Of a DNA stretch of 64,000 nt, positions 24,417-39,600 are shown one piece after another (positions within the stretch are counted from its first letter, which is position 1; each line of letters starts with the position of its first letter). A model generated the notes under the pieces. That model was not told the origin of the DNA. It ran no database searches and worked only from the letters and a program-made list of their open reading frames with translations. This stretch comes from Alviniconcha marisindica (lineage: Eukaryota > Mollusca > Gastropoda > Provannidae): NCBI GenBank assembly GCA_018857735.1, contig JABMCL010003147.1, positions 516,001 to 580,000 of the forward strand, given 5' to 3'. The translations under genes and the position numbers were made by a program.

Positions 24417-27400
24417 CCCCTCCCACAAAAAGGGAAGAAGAGGCACAGGTACTGTAAACTCGTACATCGATATTAAAGCATTTCACACACACTCAAATAA
24501 TTGATATTAAAGCATTTCACACACACTCAAATAATCACAAGTACTATCAGATATTGTTCTCTGTGCTGACATTGCTTTGTGTACATGCAGGCAGTACTTG
24601 GAAAGAAAAGGTAAGCAGCGACAGTGGAATACTGACCGCAGTCACGTTTCTGTTTTGTGCAGACGTTGGCCGACCTGGAGCAGCGATGGAGGAACGAGGT
24701 GGAGGAGCACAGCCAGCAGAACGTGTCTTCGTCAGCCCCCTTCTTCCACGACTACCACCTGCAGGATGTAGGTTCTTTACTGTCTCTTCCACGACTACCA
24801 CCTGCAGGATGTAGGTTCTTTACTGTCTCTTCCACGACTACCACCTGCAGGATGTAGGTTCTTTACTGTCTCTTCCACGACTACCACCTGCAGGATGTAT
24901 GACTACCACCTGCAGGATGTAGGTTCTTTACTGTCTCTTCCACGACTACCACCTGCAGGATGTATGACTACCACCTGCAGGATGTAGGTTCTTTACTGTC
25001 TCTTCCACGACTACCACCTGCAGGATGTAGGTTCTTTACTGTCTCTTCCACGACTACCACCTGCAGGATGTAGGTTCTTTACTGTCTCTTCCACGACTAC
25101 CACCTGCAGGATGTAGGTTCTTTACTGTCTCTTCCACGACTACCACCTGCAGGATGTAGGTTCTTTACTGTCTCTTCCACGACTACCACCTGCAGGATGT
25201 AGGTTCTTTACTGTCTCTTCCACGACTACCACCTGCAGGATGTAGGTTCTTTACTGTCTCTTCCACGACTACCACCTGCAGGATGTAGGTTCTTTACTGT
25301 CTCTTCCACGACTACCACCTGCAGGATGTATGACTACCACCTGCAGGATGTAGGTTCTTTACTGTCTCTTCCACGACTACCACCTGCAGGATGTAGGTTC
25401 TTTACTGTCTCTTCCACGACTACCACCTGCAGGATGTAGGTTCTTTACTGTCTCTTCCACGACTACCACCTGCAGGATGTAGGTTCTTTACTGTCTCTTC
25501 CACGACTACCACCTGCAGGATGTAGGTTCTTTACTGTCTCTTCCACGACTACCACCTGCAGGATGTAGGTTCTTTACTGTCTCTTCCACGACTACCACCT
25601 GCAGGATGTAGGTTCTTTACTGTCTCTTCCACGACTACCACCTGCAGGATGTAGGTTCTTTACTGTCTCTTCCACGACTACCACCTGCAGGATGTAGGTT
25701 CTTTACTGTCTCTTCCACGACTACCACCTGCAGGATGTAGGTTCTTTACTGTCTGATGCTGCAGCACAGACACAGAGACTTGTTTTGGTCTTCCCCTGCC
25801 CCCTTCTTCCACAACTGTCACATGCAGGATGTAGGTTCCTGACTGTCTGATACTGTAACACAGCCCATGTCTTCATCGGCCCCCTTCTTCCATGACCACC
25901 ACACGCAGGATGTAGGTTCTTTACTGCCAGACGCCGTAGAGTGCAGACAGCAGGAAATGTCTCCAGCACCCTAAAACCCCCCCCCCCCACCCCCCCCCAC
26001 ATGCAGGATGTAGGTTCTTTACTGCCAGACGCTGTAGAGTCCAGACAGCAGAAAATGTCTCCTTCAGCACCCTAACCCCCCCCCCCCCCCCCCCCCACCA
26101 CATGCCAACCCCCCTTCCCTCTGTGAGTACCACACACAGCATGTAGGTTCTGTATTGTCTGACACTGCGGCACAGCCAGCTGAACAGGTCTCTCTCAGAC
26201 TCTCTCAGAAGTATTTTCAGCCAGACTAGAAGTGACTGGTGGGTAGAAGGGCAGGAGTCTGTTTTGTATGTCACTGAGAAGTGGTCCGGAGCAAGCCTCA
26301 CTCTGTGACTTGTTTCCAGTGACTGCTTTGAAGATTTCACGTAATATGAGACGGAAGAGAGAGAGAAAAAGCAGCCACTGTTTGTTGGTCAATGTGACGT
26401 GGTCAGTGTACGTATAACTTGTTCAGGTTTGGTCAGTGTACGTATAACTTGTTCAGGTTTGGTCAGTGTATGTATAACTTGTTCAGGTTTGGTCACTGTA
26501 CTTGTAACTCGTTCACGTTTGGTCAGCGTACTTGTAACTTGTTCACGTTTCACATTTGGCCAGTGTACTTGTAACTTGTTCAGGTTTGACTAGTGTAAAA
26601 TGTTCAGGTTTGGTCAGTGTACTTGTAAGAGAGTGTTGGTGATGTTGCATTTGACGGGCCTGGTTTTAAGTTTATGCGGGATGCTTTGTCCAGCTGCGGC
26701 ACAAGGAGCTGGCCATGCTGTGCTTCCTGAAGGACGTCAGCCTGGACAGAAGCAGCCTGGAGGTCACCGTCAAAACACTCATGTGAGTCACCCCTTCTTT
26801 CCCCTCACAGTCTTGCAAGACAGTGGCAAGCAACAGGTAGAAAGTTAGGATGGCTAGGACTTGGCAGTCCCCTTTTGAGGCTGGCGTGAGATTTGTTTGT
26901 TAGTACGCAGCATAGCTGTGACTCAGACAGTCAGTGAAAGAAACGGATGATCCCCCCCCCCCCCCAAAAAAAAAACCCACACCCAAAAACAACAACACAC
27001 AACAACAACCCCAAAACAAGCAACAGCAGCAACAACAAAAACCAACAAACCCAGAACAGAAATAGGCTGCTAACAATTCTCTAAGTATTTAGTCTCCTGT
27101 ACGGTGGAACTCCTTCTATGACAAGGTGTCTGGAACTGTCATAATTGCTTCTTGAGGGAAGTTTGTTTTCAGAGAATTATTCAGTTCTTCAAGTCCGTTT
27201 GCTTGAAAGGGTCCTGTTTTCGTTCTGCTTTTCAGGGAGGTGTTTGAGTCGGACAAGCAGGCGTGGAAGGAGAAGGCTGAGGAGGAGATGAAGAAGACGA
27301 AGCAGGTGGTGCGCGGCATCTTGTCCCGCCTCTCGCTGCTGCTGCATGTCAACATCACGCCGGCCCCGACGCAGCTGCCCCTGACTCGCACCGTGTCTCA

Positions 27401-28584
27401 CATGCAAGGCTTCCCTCAGGGTGAGGGGTCTTGTGTGGCCTGTGACACATACACACTCATGTGACCGTGTGCATGCAGGCACATGAAACATACACACACA
27501 TGCACACGTGCGTGCGCGTGTGCATGCACACAAACATGCCCAGACATGCTACACATCAAACACGCATGCATGCACATGCACGCACGCATGCGCACGCGCG
27601 CACACACACACATGGCTGTGATGTTAAAGTTGATTCTGACTCTGATTCATCAGATACATGTGCATCTTATCAACTATACACACGCACACATGCCACACAC
27701 AGAAACACACACACACATATTTAGAGACACAATACACATAAACATGCCCCCCTCCCCCTCCCTCCCACACACATACACATGAACACCCACCCACACTCAC
27801 ACATTCATACACACGGCTCACATATAGAGAAACAAGTAGACACTCACAAACTCAGATTTTGTTTTTTGCTGATCTTCAAAAGAAAGGAATGAAAAAAAGC
27901 ATCCTTGTCCAGTGATAAAAACACTGCTGCTGCATTCAGCAATCAATAAAAATGCGAGTGCTGACATTGCAGAGGACCTGATGGTGCGATCAGACACAGA
28001 TGTGCTGCGAGTGACGCCGGGAATGAATCGCAGCCTGTCGGCTCCCTCTGGTGTGGACGATGACTCCCTGGCGGAGGTGGTGAGGCTGCAGAGGTAATGT
28101 CCAGTAGAGCTTACAGCCATGCAGTCTGAAAGGGGCGCTTCCTGATCTCCTCACTCCCTCCCAGCGATGCAGTCTGAAACTGGCCCTGCGTGATCCCCTC
28201 ACTTCCCTCTTAGCTGTGCAGTCTGGAAGTGGCCCTTCACATTTAGCTTGCGCACTGCATTGCTTCTGGACTTGCATGCAGAGCTCTGGGTGGAGAGTAG
28301 AGTGTGCACAACTGTTCTACTTTTTTTCCAACTGTCAGCACTGGGTTTTTTTTCTCCTTTTTCTCAACTCCACTTCCAGCCTCCCCAGCACCCTCTCACC
28401 ATTCCTCTCCCTGCTCCTTTGAAATGTCTGTTGTATTTATAAGTTTCAACTCAAACCTGAACTTGAAAGCTTTCACAATAATAATGTACTCTTTTACATG
28501 CTGTTGCTCCAAATTGGAGCACTTAGCCCATTACAAAGCAAAGAAAACAGTCAAAACAAACTTGCATGAGTGCACACATGCATG

Positions 28585-28632
<48 letters not shown>

Positions 28633-31600
28633 GTCAGTTATACCATTTTTTCTGGGTCTTTGCTGAGTTTGCAGACAGATGTGTTTCAAGTGCAGCATAG
28701 TTGTTCTTTTGGGGGGTTCAGAGTTGCCAAGTTCATGTCAACAGGACTGTGGTGTGCTTGCTTGGTAGCCATTCTCTCCTCCTGCTGCAGGTACCGCCTC
28801 ACCGAGAAGAGGAAAACAATGTCCATCTTGCAGGACCTGATTGAAGACGATGGCGATGACAAGCCACCCTACATCACTCTTATCGACCAGCTCTTTGCTT
28901 TCATCGGCAGCGACCCAGAAAAGGCTGTGAGTGTGTGTTATCGTTGTTAAGTCACTTCCCTTCAGCTTCGTTGCAAAGATTTACAGTAATGACGGGCTTG
29001 TCCTGATTTGCACACCGCCCCTTTGACAACACTCTCCTCCCTTACCCTTTGGCTTGGCCAGTCCCCAAGTGAGAAGCTTTTGAAAATCCCTAAACATAAT
29101 TTGAAATCTTTGGTGACCGCTCTTGCAGTTTTATTGCTCCATCTGTCTGGAATTCGCAGTCTGCCAGTCTGCGAAATCTCCCCACTCCGTCAGAATTTAA
29201 AAACGAGCTGCAGACTTTCCTGTTTAGATAGGCCTTTCCACAAACCTAGGTAGACCATTTCTGCAAGTGTAGATTGTGTGTGTGTTTATGTGTCTGAATG
29301 GTACGTTCTAGTGCATTGATTTTTTTAATAGTTTTGCAGAAAGATTTGTGCTATACAAGAGCCATCAGTAATCATGTGTTTTATTTTTTCTGCAAGCATA
29401 GATCGTGTGTGTATTTGAATGGTATGTCTCTAGTGCATTGAGTTTTTGTTCTGCAGAAAGATTTGTGCTATACAAGAGCCTTCAGTAATCATCATGTGTT
29501 TTATTTTTTCTGCAAGCGTAGATTGTGTGTGTATTTATGCATATGAATGATATGTCTCTAGTGCATTAAGTTTTTATGCTGCAGAAAGATTTGTGCTACA
29601 TAAGAGCTATCCATAGTCATCAAGTGTTTTATTCTTTGGGAACAGCGTTTTTCTTTTGGATGCTGAGTTCATGCCTGAAGTGCTACATGGGACTGGGACT
29701 GTGAAGGGGCTGTCAGGTGAAATTGTTGACCTCGTGTCTGTCTTCAGGTGTCGTGCAGCAGTTTTCTGGTGGCCGCCCAGGTGCGACAGAAGCGCGGCAT
29801 GATCCGGAAGAAAGCGCTGCTCCACATGAAAGACCTGCTGGCTGCGGCCTCCAGGGTAGGGGGAGCCACCCATCTCGTGGCCGCTGTAGCCTCCGTTCTC
29901 AGGCACGGACCCAAGTAAGTGTGCAGCAATGGAAGCACTGATGTGAACGGCATTTTCAGTGAGAACAGGAAACTGTTGCGGATGTGTCTGTTTCCAAAGG
30001 CAGCCTTTGGGTGCGCTTTGTGGTCTAGCGTCTGGCACTTGTGGTGTCTGCGAGCGTGTCTCCATCCTGTGTTGCGTCTCAGCGTGCTTTGTGACAGGTT
30101 CAGCCCACCGGTGGCTGTGCCTGGGGAACACTCTTGCCACATGCATACATTGTTGCCTGGTCTGTGTGTTTATGGGGCTCTGGGAGTGGTGTGTGCAGGT
30201 GTGGTGTGTGGGGGTCCAGTCAACGGCCATCACCTTACTTTTAATTTCATTTTATCTGCAACTGACTATGTTGTGTTGACATGATGTAGCAGCTGACTGT
30301 GTTGTGTTGACTGGGTGTTGACATGATGTTGCAGCTGACTGTTGCGTTGACTGTGTGTTGACATGATGTCGCAGCTGACTGTGTTGTGTTGACTGTGTGT
30401 TGACATGACGGAGCAACTGACTGTTGTGTTGACTGCGTGTTGACAGGGCCCAGGAGTTGGCGTGTGGAGGGGTGGTGGTGCAGGTCCAGGAGGCCTTCGC
30501 TGAAGTCATGACCTCCGTCGTTCAGCTGGCGGCTCGCTACCCCATCGCCAGTTGCAGCAGTATAGGTCTGCTGTGTACTCTGCCCTACACCAGGTAATGA
30601 TACGGATCTCTGTGTACTTTGTACCGTTGCTTTCGCTTGCCGCTCTATCTTGTCACCAGCCGCAGCAGTATAACTGCTCTGTGCTGCTCATGATGGCTTG
30701 CGTTCAATGGTTACTTGTGCATTATTTTGGTAAAAAAATAGATTGTTAAAAATCATTTTGCTTTGGATAAAAGAATTGTTCAGATTGAAATCATTTGCCG
30801 GCACGTTTATTTGTGCAAGGTTTTATCAGTTGCAAGTGTATTTTGCACAGGGTATAAAACTGAAAATTGTCAGTAACGTAAATGCAAACTGCCGAGCCTT
30901 TAACGCAGTACAGCCTGCACAACTTGGCACCACACACTGCCGATGTACGAAGCAGAGACAAGATGAGAAGAAGTTTGAACTTGAATGCTGTTTTGACACT
31001 GATATGTTTTCCTATTTCCATCTGGTGTGCCCAGTAGAGAAGAGCATTGTCTAGTTTGATCAGGATTGTTTTGCATACCCCCCACCCCCCTTCCCCATCC
31101 CCCTGATATAACTGGAGTGGTTGACTGGGCATAAAACACCAAGTTACTTACCCCCCCTTGTGTTCCAGGGCAGAGGAGCGTTGCCTGGTGAGGTCAGGAC
31201 TGGTCCACTTACTGGACAAGCTGTGCAGCCTGGCGGGCCATCCGTCCGACGGTCTGGGGGTCGAGTCCCAGACCACGCGACAGAAAGTGTCGGCTCTGGC
31301 GTGGGCTGGTTTCCAGGTGCTGGCCAACCGCTGTGTGAAGTGGGAGGTTGAAGATGGTGAGTGCTTGTTTAAAGGCGTTGCCCCTCCTGGTTCACCTCCC
31401 TATGGTTACCCCCCCACCCCCCCCATACATTTTCCTTAAGCCTGTTCTTAATTGGGCAAATGTTTGTTTGCAAACGTAGTTGGAAGTATTCAGCGAACTT
31501 AGTTGGTTCTTAATTGGGCGAACTTTTCTTTGCAAAACTAGTTAGGAGTATTCGTTGAACTGTGACGAAGCTATATTCGGGATCCAAAAAGCTTCGCTCC

Positions 31601-34180
31601 ACAGTTCTGGGAACATTTGCCCTATTCGATGAACATTGCCTCTGATTGGCTGAGAGCAGAGTTCTCCTGTGGATGAGGAAGAAATAAAAATAAAAATGGA
31701 TGACGGTGTTGCTAGGTTCTTCACTCGCTTCGGAGGGAATTTGTTGAGTTGTGGGAGGCACAGCCTTGTCTCGGGGACCCAGAATGAGATAGTAGTTCGT
31801 AGAATTACCCTCTGAGGGATGATTCAAGTATATTGACTTGATTTTAGCCTACATTTTCGATCATGCTGTCTGCTGCACGTCTGCCGCAAGTTCAGCTGAA
31901 CTTGCATCTCATTACAAGCCAGTTGAGCACGAAGTAAAGTTTGTCGAACTGTCTGAACCATGTTCGGCAAACTAAAAGTTCAATTAAGAAACGAATCATA
32001 GTTCGTCAAACTGTCCGAAGTATGTTCGGCGAACAAGCATTCGCCCAGTTAAGAACGGGCTTTACAGATGCAGCTAGGTGTTTGGACTAAGGGAAATAAC
32101 TCCTTGTAGTTGCGGTAATGTATTTGAAGAAATATGTATTCCATTACAGAAGTCTATAGGACTGTGTAAATGCACCTTATTGAAATATTGATTTAATTGC
32201 AATACCTCTTGTTGATTAATCTGCTAATAAGCTTGCAAAAAAGAAGTGAATAAAGCAAAAGATTGGTGAAATTATAGGGCTCCTTTTTCTGTGGTGAGGT
32301 TACAGGGCTCTCTTTTGTTCCTGGTGTTTCCCAGGGCTACTTGTTCCTGGTGAAATTACAGGGCTTCTTTGTGCCTGCCGAAATCATAGGGCTTCTTTGT
32401 TCCTGGTGAAATTACAGGGCTCGCTTTTGTGCTGGGTGAAATTACAGGGCTCCTTTGTTCCTGTCCAGGCAAAGTATTTATATGGTCATATCTTTTGCAG
32501 AGTTTGCATCAAGCAAGTGGGATAATAAATAGGTAGTATAAACAGTTGTCTAGGTAAATGTGGTTTCCATTCTTTGACCGAAAACCTGTCTTTTGGACCC
32601 GGCAGTATGTGCTGCACCTCAACAACACCCCTTGATTCGCTGATTGTCAGAGTGAGAACACTCAGTTCCTCAGCCTGCGCCTGCACCACCGATTCATTCA
32701 TTCGCTGATTGTCAGAGTGAGAACACTCAGTTCCTCAGCCTGCGCCTGCACCACCGATTCATTCATTCGCTGATTGTCAGAGTGAGAGCAGTCCGTTCCT
32801 CATCCTGCACCTTCATCATCGATTCATTCATTCGCTGATTGTCAGAGTGAGAACACTCAGTTCCTCAGCCTGCACCTGCATCACCGATTCATTCATTCGC
32901 TGATTGTCAGAGTGAGAACACTCAGTTCCTCAGCCTGCGCCTGCATCACCGATTCATTCATTCGCTGATTGTCAGAGTGAGAACACTCAGTTCCTCAGCC
33001 TGCACCTGCATCACCGATTCATTCATTCGCTGATTGTCAGAGTGAGAACACTCAGTTCCTCAGCCTGCACCTGCATCACCGATTCATTCATTCGCTGATT
33101 GTCAGAGTGAGAACACTCAGTTCCTCAGCCTGCGCCTGCATCACCGATTCATTCATTCGCTGATTGTCAGAGTGAGAACACTCAGTTCCTCAGCCTGCGC
33201 CTGCATCACCGATTCATTCATTCGCTGATTGTCAGAGTGAGACACCGTTCCTCACCTGCACCTCATCACGATTCATTCATTCGCTGATTGTCAGAGTGAG
33301 AACACTCAGTTCCTCAGCCTGCGCCTGCATCACCGATTCATTCATTCGCTGATTGTCAGAGTGAGAGCAGTCCGTTCCTCATCCTGCACCTTCATCATCG
33401 ATTCATTCATTCGCTGATTGTCAGAGTGAGAACATCCGTTCCTCACCTGCCCTGCACACCGTTCATTCATTCGCTGATTGTCAGAGTGAGAGCAGTCCGT
33501 TCCTCATCCTGCACCTTCATCATCGATTCATTCATTCGCTGATTGTCAGAGTGAAAGCAGTCCGTTCCTCACCCTGCCCCTGCATCACCGATTCATTCAT
33601 TCGCTGATTGTCAGTGAGAGCAGTCTGTTCCTCACCCTGCGCCTTCATCACTGATTCATTCATTCAGTGATTGCTGTAGTGAGAGCAGTCAGTTCACTTC
33701 AATTCAAAAAACTTTAATTATCCCACAAGGGGCAATTTTACTGTGGTCATGGCGGGCTCATAAAATAATGAATACATAAAGTACAACAACAAACACAACA
33801 CCACCAACAAAAGGGTCTGACCTTAACCATAGATATAAATGTAGAACAAACTGTGACGTAGTCATAAAGTCGTAATGAACTTACGATCACATGCTTGTTT
33901 TTGTTTATGACAAGGTAATATAATTAAAATAATTAAAGTTCCTCACCTTGTCAGTTCTGGGCGTCCAGGACGACAAGCGAGCATCCTGTTCACCTGTGGG
34001 TTTGACACCTGTTGCAGCCTCCCAGGTGGAGGAGCTGGAGCACTCGGGGCTGGCCCGCCAGGTGTCCACGCTGCTGACCCACCACCTGGCCCGCGCCACC
34101 AACGCCATCGGCAACGCAGCCGGCGGCACAGAGGCCCTGCAGGAGGTGCTGGGTCTGCTCAACAACCTCTCCAGGTCTGT

Positions 34181-34232
<52 letters not shown>

Positions 34233-34706
34233 CTAGTGCACCAAACAGTGTCCTTGTGGAGGCCCTGCGGGAGGTGCTGGGGGTTCTGCTCAACAACTTG
34301 TTGTTGATCGCTTTTTATATAGTGCTATTATCCGCTCACGAGCAAACATAGTCTTCCTTGAAATTTTGATTTACTCATTGCTTCCAGGTATTTTTCTTGG
34401 GGGTGTGTAAGGGGACTGGGTGCAGGGGGAGTGGAGGCATTATTGATCGGGTATGAAACTGCTCATTCTCAAGGTGCCATTTGCAGCAGCCCAGCTGGTA
34501 AGGGTGGGGATCCTAGGTTTCCATGGCAATTGCAAAGTTATTACACCCCAGTAATGAGGGGGGGTTGTTGACTGGGCATAAAACACCAAGTTACTACTGT
34601 CAGTTCTGACTGCACCTTTAATAATAATAATAATAAAGAGGATTTCTAGAGCACCCATGTACCACACAAGGTGGGAGTACAGGGCGCTTTACAATAACAC
34701 TAATCA

Positions 34707-34761
<55 letters not shown>

Positions 34762-36464
34762 ACACACTCAGCGTCGGACGAGGGGATAGGCAGGGCTGTA
34801 AAAAACAGTTTAGGAATAATTATTAAACAGGTGCATCTTGAGGACAGCTTGAAAAGAGGGGGGGGGGGTACATATTTAGAAGAGAAAACCTAGAAACAAT
34901 GTTGCTTGTTCAAACAATGGTCTGTGCTTTTTGCGGTTGACAGGAGCAAGATGGGCAAGGCCATCCTCAGCCAGCCGGCCTGCGTGTCCAAGCTGCTGTC
35001 CCTCCTGCTGGACCAGAGGTCAGTGTCTTGTGGCTGCTGTACACAGCACTTTCTCTCTCTTCCTTCTTTGAGCCTACTCCCCCTCCCCTCTCTTCCCCCC
35101 TCCCACCCACGCACACACACCACACATACAGTGTGATTCCATGAGGTGTTTCATAAAATATGGGAATGAGAGAAACGCTAATGTAATACAGTAATAATAT
35201 TTGAAGTGTTATCCACACAGACGTATACATATGCACAGATACATATGCACAAACACACACACACACACACACACATGGACACACACACACACATACTCAC
35301 ACTCTCACACACACACGCCCACACATATTGCATGCAGACTTTCTCTGGCTTCTCTGTTTCTGTTGTGAAAGGTGCACTGGCCTGGACGTAGTTGTAGGAA
35401 TCATTGTGGTGGTGACAGTGTAGCGTTAGGCATAGTCTCCCTCTTACCCCACCACCTGGGATCTCAGTCCCCGCCAGTACCTCTTCAGAGACAACTCAGC
35501 CGTAAACAAGTTTAACCAACAACCAACCAACCAACCAACCAACGGTGTTGCTGACAGGACTGTGTGAAGAGTAGGCCACTAACGGTACCATTGTGTTCCA
35601 GACCTTCACCCAAACTGGTTCTCATCATCCTGCAACTGTGCCGCGTGGCCCTGCCCCTCATGAGCACCGCCGACTGCGCCCAGGTGGTGCTGCCTGCGTG
35701 GGGGCAGCACCTGTACGCCGCCCACTGGAGCTCCGCCCAGCCCGTGTCAGACCCCCCTGCTCGCATCATCTCCCTCCTGTTGGCCAAGCTGGGAGATCTG
35801 CTGGTGCCAGGTTTGTTGCTGTCTGTGTCTGTGTCTACATCTACTTGTGTAGCCACTGTCTTGGGTTTGTCTTTTTTGTTGTTGTTGTTGATATCCTTTT
35901 GACACCAGGTGGTGCCTGGTTACGAGGTTACAAGAGGTGTCTTGCAACGGAAGTTTTTGCTTGGCCTCTTATGGTTCCAGATTTGGCTGGGATTGTTTTC
36001 ATTTTTTCATTTCTGTAATCATGCTAAAGAGTTGGCCGCAATGGCTGTAACAGCTTTTGTGGAAAATATATGTGGAAAAGAGAGAGACAAAATCAGCTGG
36101 AGTTCTGATACAGACAGTAGGTATTTTCTCACCATTAAAAGACAGTGGCCAGACCATTCCCTTAAAGTCGCGTTTTTTCATTTCCAGTTTTCACCTATTT
36201 GTTTGGTCATGGTTGCATGGCATAAATTATGATAGTCAAAATACAGGACATTTTCTAAAGCAGCTACCCTGCTGCTCAAAGCGCTGAACAAAACATAATA
36301 GAAAACACATGACATGTACATCAAGGTAAAGACTGCTGTCAGTTCATACAACTAACAAATAATGTGCATGTCAACATAGCTAAAGTTGTATAGGCATGAA
36401 TGACATGAATGACTATATGCAACATGCATGCGCACATGCATGCACACTTGCACGCACACATGCA

Positions 36465-36523
<59 letters not shown>

Positions 36524-36556
36524 ACACACACACAACACACACACACACACACACAC

Positions 36557-36628
<72 letters not shown>

Positions 36629-36662
36629 CACACACACACACACAAAACAGTTTACACACACA

Positions 36663-36693
<31 letters not shown>

Positions 36694-39600
36694 CAACACA
36701 CACTCACACATACACACACACATATGGTACAGACCAAAACGGGTGAAAGACAGTGCTGGTAGCTAGAGTACTTGGGAGGAAAAAACGCCTGGAGATTGGT
36801 GTTGAGGGAAGAGAGAGTGGCGGAGTTCAGCGGCAGTGTGGGTGGCGTGTTGTGCAGGGGACCAGGTGATGCTGTCCAGCCGCACCCCGTCCCAGGAGAC
36901 CTCCTCCCCCAGCCCCACCACCAGCTCCGGCGCCAAGGAGAGGGAGGAGAACACCGACGTGCAGGGCGGCCGCATCTCCATCTTCCTGCACAAGCGGGAA
37001 GACCAGATGTCCCACGACGTCATTCAGCCGCTGCTCAGGTCGGTGGTTTGACGGGTTATCACATAGTTCAAGGTCTGATTTTGTGGGTTATCTCAGAGTT
37101 GAGATTCTGATTATACAGATTACTCCAAAGTTCAGATTCTGATTTCACAGGTTATCACAGAGTTGAGATTCTGATTATGTGGGTTATCAGATTATGTGGG
37201 TTGACACAGAGTTCAGAGTTTTGATTTAAGGTTATCACAGAGTTGAGATTCTGATTATATGGTTTATCACACAGTTCGGAGTCTGATATTTTGGGTTATC
37301 ACAGAGTTGAGATTCTGATTATGCAGATCATTACAAAGTGCAGATTCTGATTTCATATGTTATGGACTTTAGATTCTGATTTGGTGACTTATCACAGACT
37401 TCTGATTCTAATTTCAGTAATGAATTTTCTGACTTCACTGAAACGCAGATTTTGTGAAGAAGAAAAAAATTGTCAGATAAAAGAAAGGAGAAAAAAAGAA
37501 CAGCTGTTTGGAAAAAACTGTTGATGAATTCTGCAAAGCAGACAATCTAAACAGAGCATAGCACCTGTGTGTGTTAAGTATTTCTGGTGGTTTGGCAGCA
37601 ACATGTCTCGCAGAGCTGTTGTGATGAAAGGCTCTTTTAAGCTGTTTTTAACCTTTAGGGATGCTTCTTACAACAATATCACAATAGATGCAGATTTTAA
37701 AAAGCAAAACAGAATAAGAGGAGAAGTCCAGCAGTCTAGCGTATTTATTCTAAACAGATGGACACGGAATAATATGACTCAACACACAAGGGAGTTAATT
37801 AGCGCTTGAAAAATACCTAACACAGGTACACCAACAAAGACCTGAGTCGCCTACGGTAACTCTCACCTGGCATGTGAGTAAATACAAAGTACAGAAAGTG
37901 AGAAACTCCACCTTTTAAGGAATAGTGTGAATGTTTTTGTTATACTGTCAAAATGATAGAGAAAAGAACTCCCAGTACATGTCTTGTGTCATAATAATCC
38001 ATGGTGAGGTTGGATGAACATTTCGTTCAAAAACTCACAGTACATGTCGTGTGTAATAATAATAATAATAATAATTTGTACTGCGGTGAGGTTGGGTGAA
38101 CATTTCAGTGTGTTGACCTTACAGCTCAGACAACCGTCCATTCCGACTGGCTGGCGGCGCCAACATGGAGAAAGTGGTGCGCATGGACCGGGAGCTGTCC
38201 AAGCACGGGCGGTGCGAGGTGACGACGGAGGAAGCGATGGTGGCCCTCAAGAAGGCCTACAAGTGGGCGCAGATGGGGATGGTGGTGTCCACAGCGCCCC
38301 CTGTCGAGACCACCTCCTCCGACAGCACCTCCGCGCCCGACAAGAAAAAGACTGCAGCCGAGGTCACGTGCAAGGAGAAAAATGCTGAGCTGGCCAGGTG
38401 GGTTTGTGGAAGTGATGTGGAACTGAAGATGAGGGGAGAAAAATGGGATCATGATCATTGTCAATTTATATAATAACAAGTTTACTAGCACAAGAAATTC
38501 ATATTTTTATTTGTCTGTGCATTTATTACTCATGCTCATTTTAAAAATATATTTATTTATTGACCACCATATACCAAAGCATTCTTCTACAGAACGGACC
38601 CGGTGCGGGCTTTCATCAGCGGCCACGTAGCCAACACGATGGCAGCGGAGGTCATCGCTCTCCTCCACAACCTCCTGACGGCGCCGGTCACCAGCACGGC
38701 TCAGACGTGGGCCGAGGCAGTGCAGCGTGTTCTGTGCAACGCGCTGTCCGGCCTCCCGGTGCTGCTGGCCTCCACAGAGGCCCTGGCCTCCCCTCGCACC
38801 CACGCCCTGCAGCTTATGTCCACCGCCAAGCTGGCCAATGCCGCCCTGGCCGCGCTGGGGGCCTTCCACGAAACTGTCAAACCTGGCTGTGCCGTCAAGG
38901 TGAGCCTGCCCTCTGCCTGACCAAGCTGGATCCCATGATGATGGAACTCTCTTTCTTTGTCTGCGCTGACACCGTCTTTGTTTTGTTTTTGTGCAAGTTC
39001 TTTCTTTTTAATGGGTGTACAGTATTGTATGTTACAGTGGATTACAGATGTATGCTTTGATAGTGTTCGTACTGGTCTGTTTGAATTTGGGTGGGGGGGG
39101 AGGTGTTCACCAGACTCAAGGTACTTCACAAAGTGTCAGAACATGGTGGCTGATGATTGTGTGGTGTCCCATGTTCAGGTGGTGGATGTACACAGTGTGT
39201 CTGAATAAACTGACTAGTGATTTCGTGAGTTTGTGGTCAGGTAGGAGGTGAGGGTGTTCACCAGATTCTGGTGGACGTACAGAGTGTGTCGGAATAAACT
39301 AATGATTTCTTGCGTTCGTGGTCAGGTAGGAGATGAGGGTGTTCACCAGATTCTGGGGACAGTGCAGAATGTGTTGGATCAAGCTGACTGATGATTGTGT
39401 GGTGTCCATGTTCAGGTGATGGGTGAGGGGGTTCACCAGATCAACAGGACAGGACTGTGCAGAGCATATTTGAACTAGCTGACCGATGATTGTGTGGTGT
39501 CCATGTTCAGGTGATGGGCGAGGGGGTTCACCAGACCGACCGGACAGGACTGGGCAGAGCGTATTTGAACTAGCTGACCGATGATTGTGTGGTGTCCATG

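Noticed and set aside
32630..33690. CRISPR-like regular repeats
   Set aside because: Units are contiguous 65-bp tandem repeats with no unique spacers, in a eukaryotic intron.
33955..34017. Extended 5' end of exon 28
   Set aside because: In frame and AG-preceded, but the added residues do not look like the family, and the cctgttgcag acceptor at 34018 gives the expected start.
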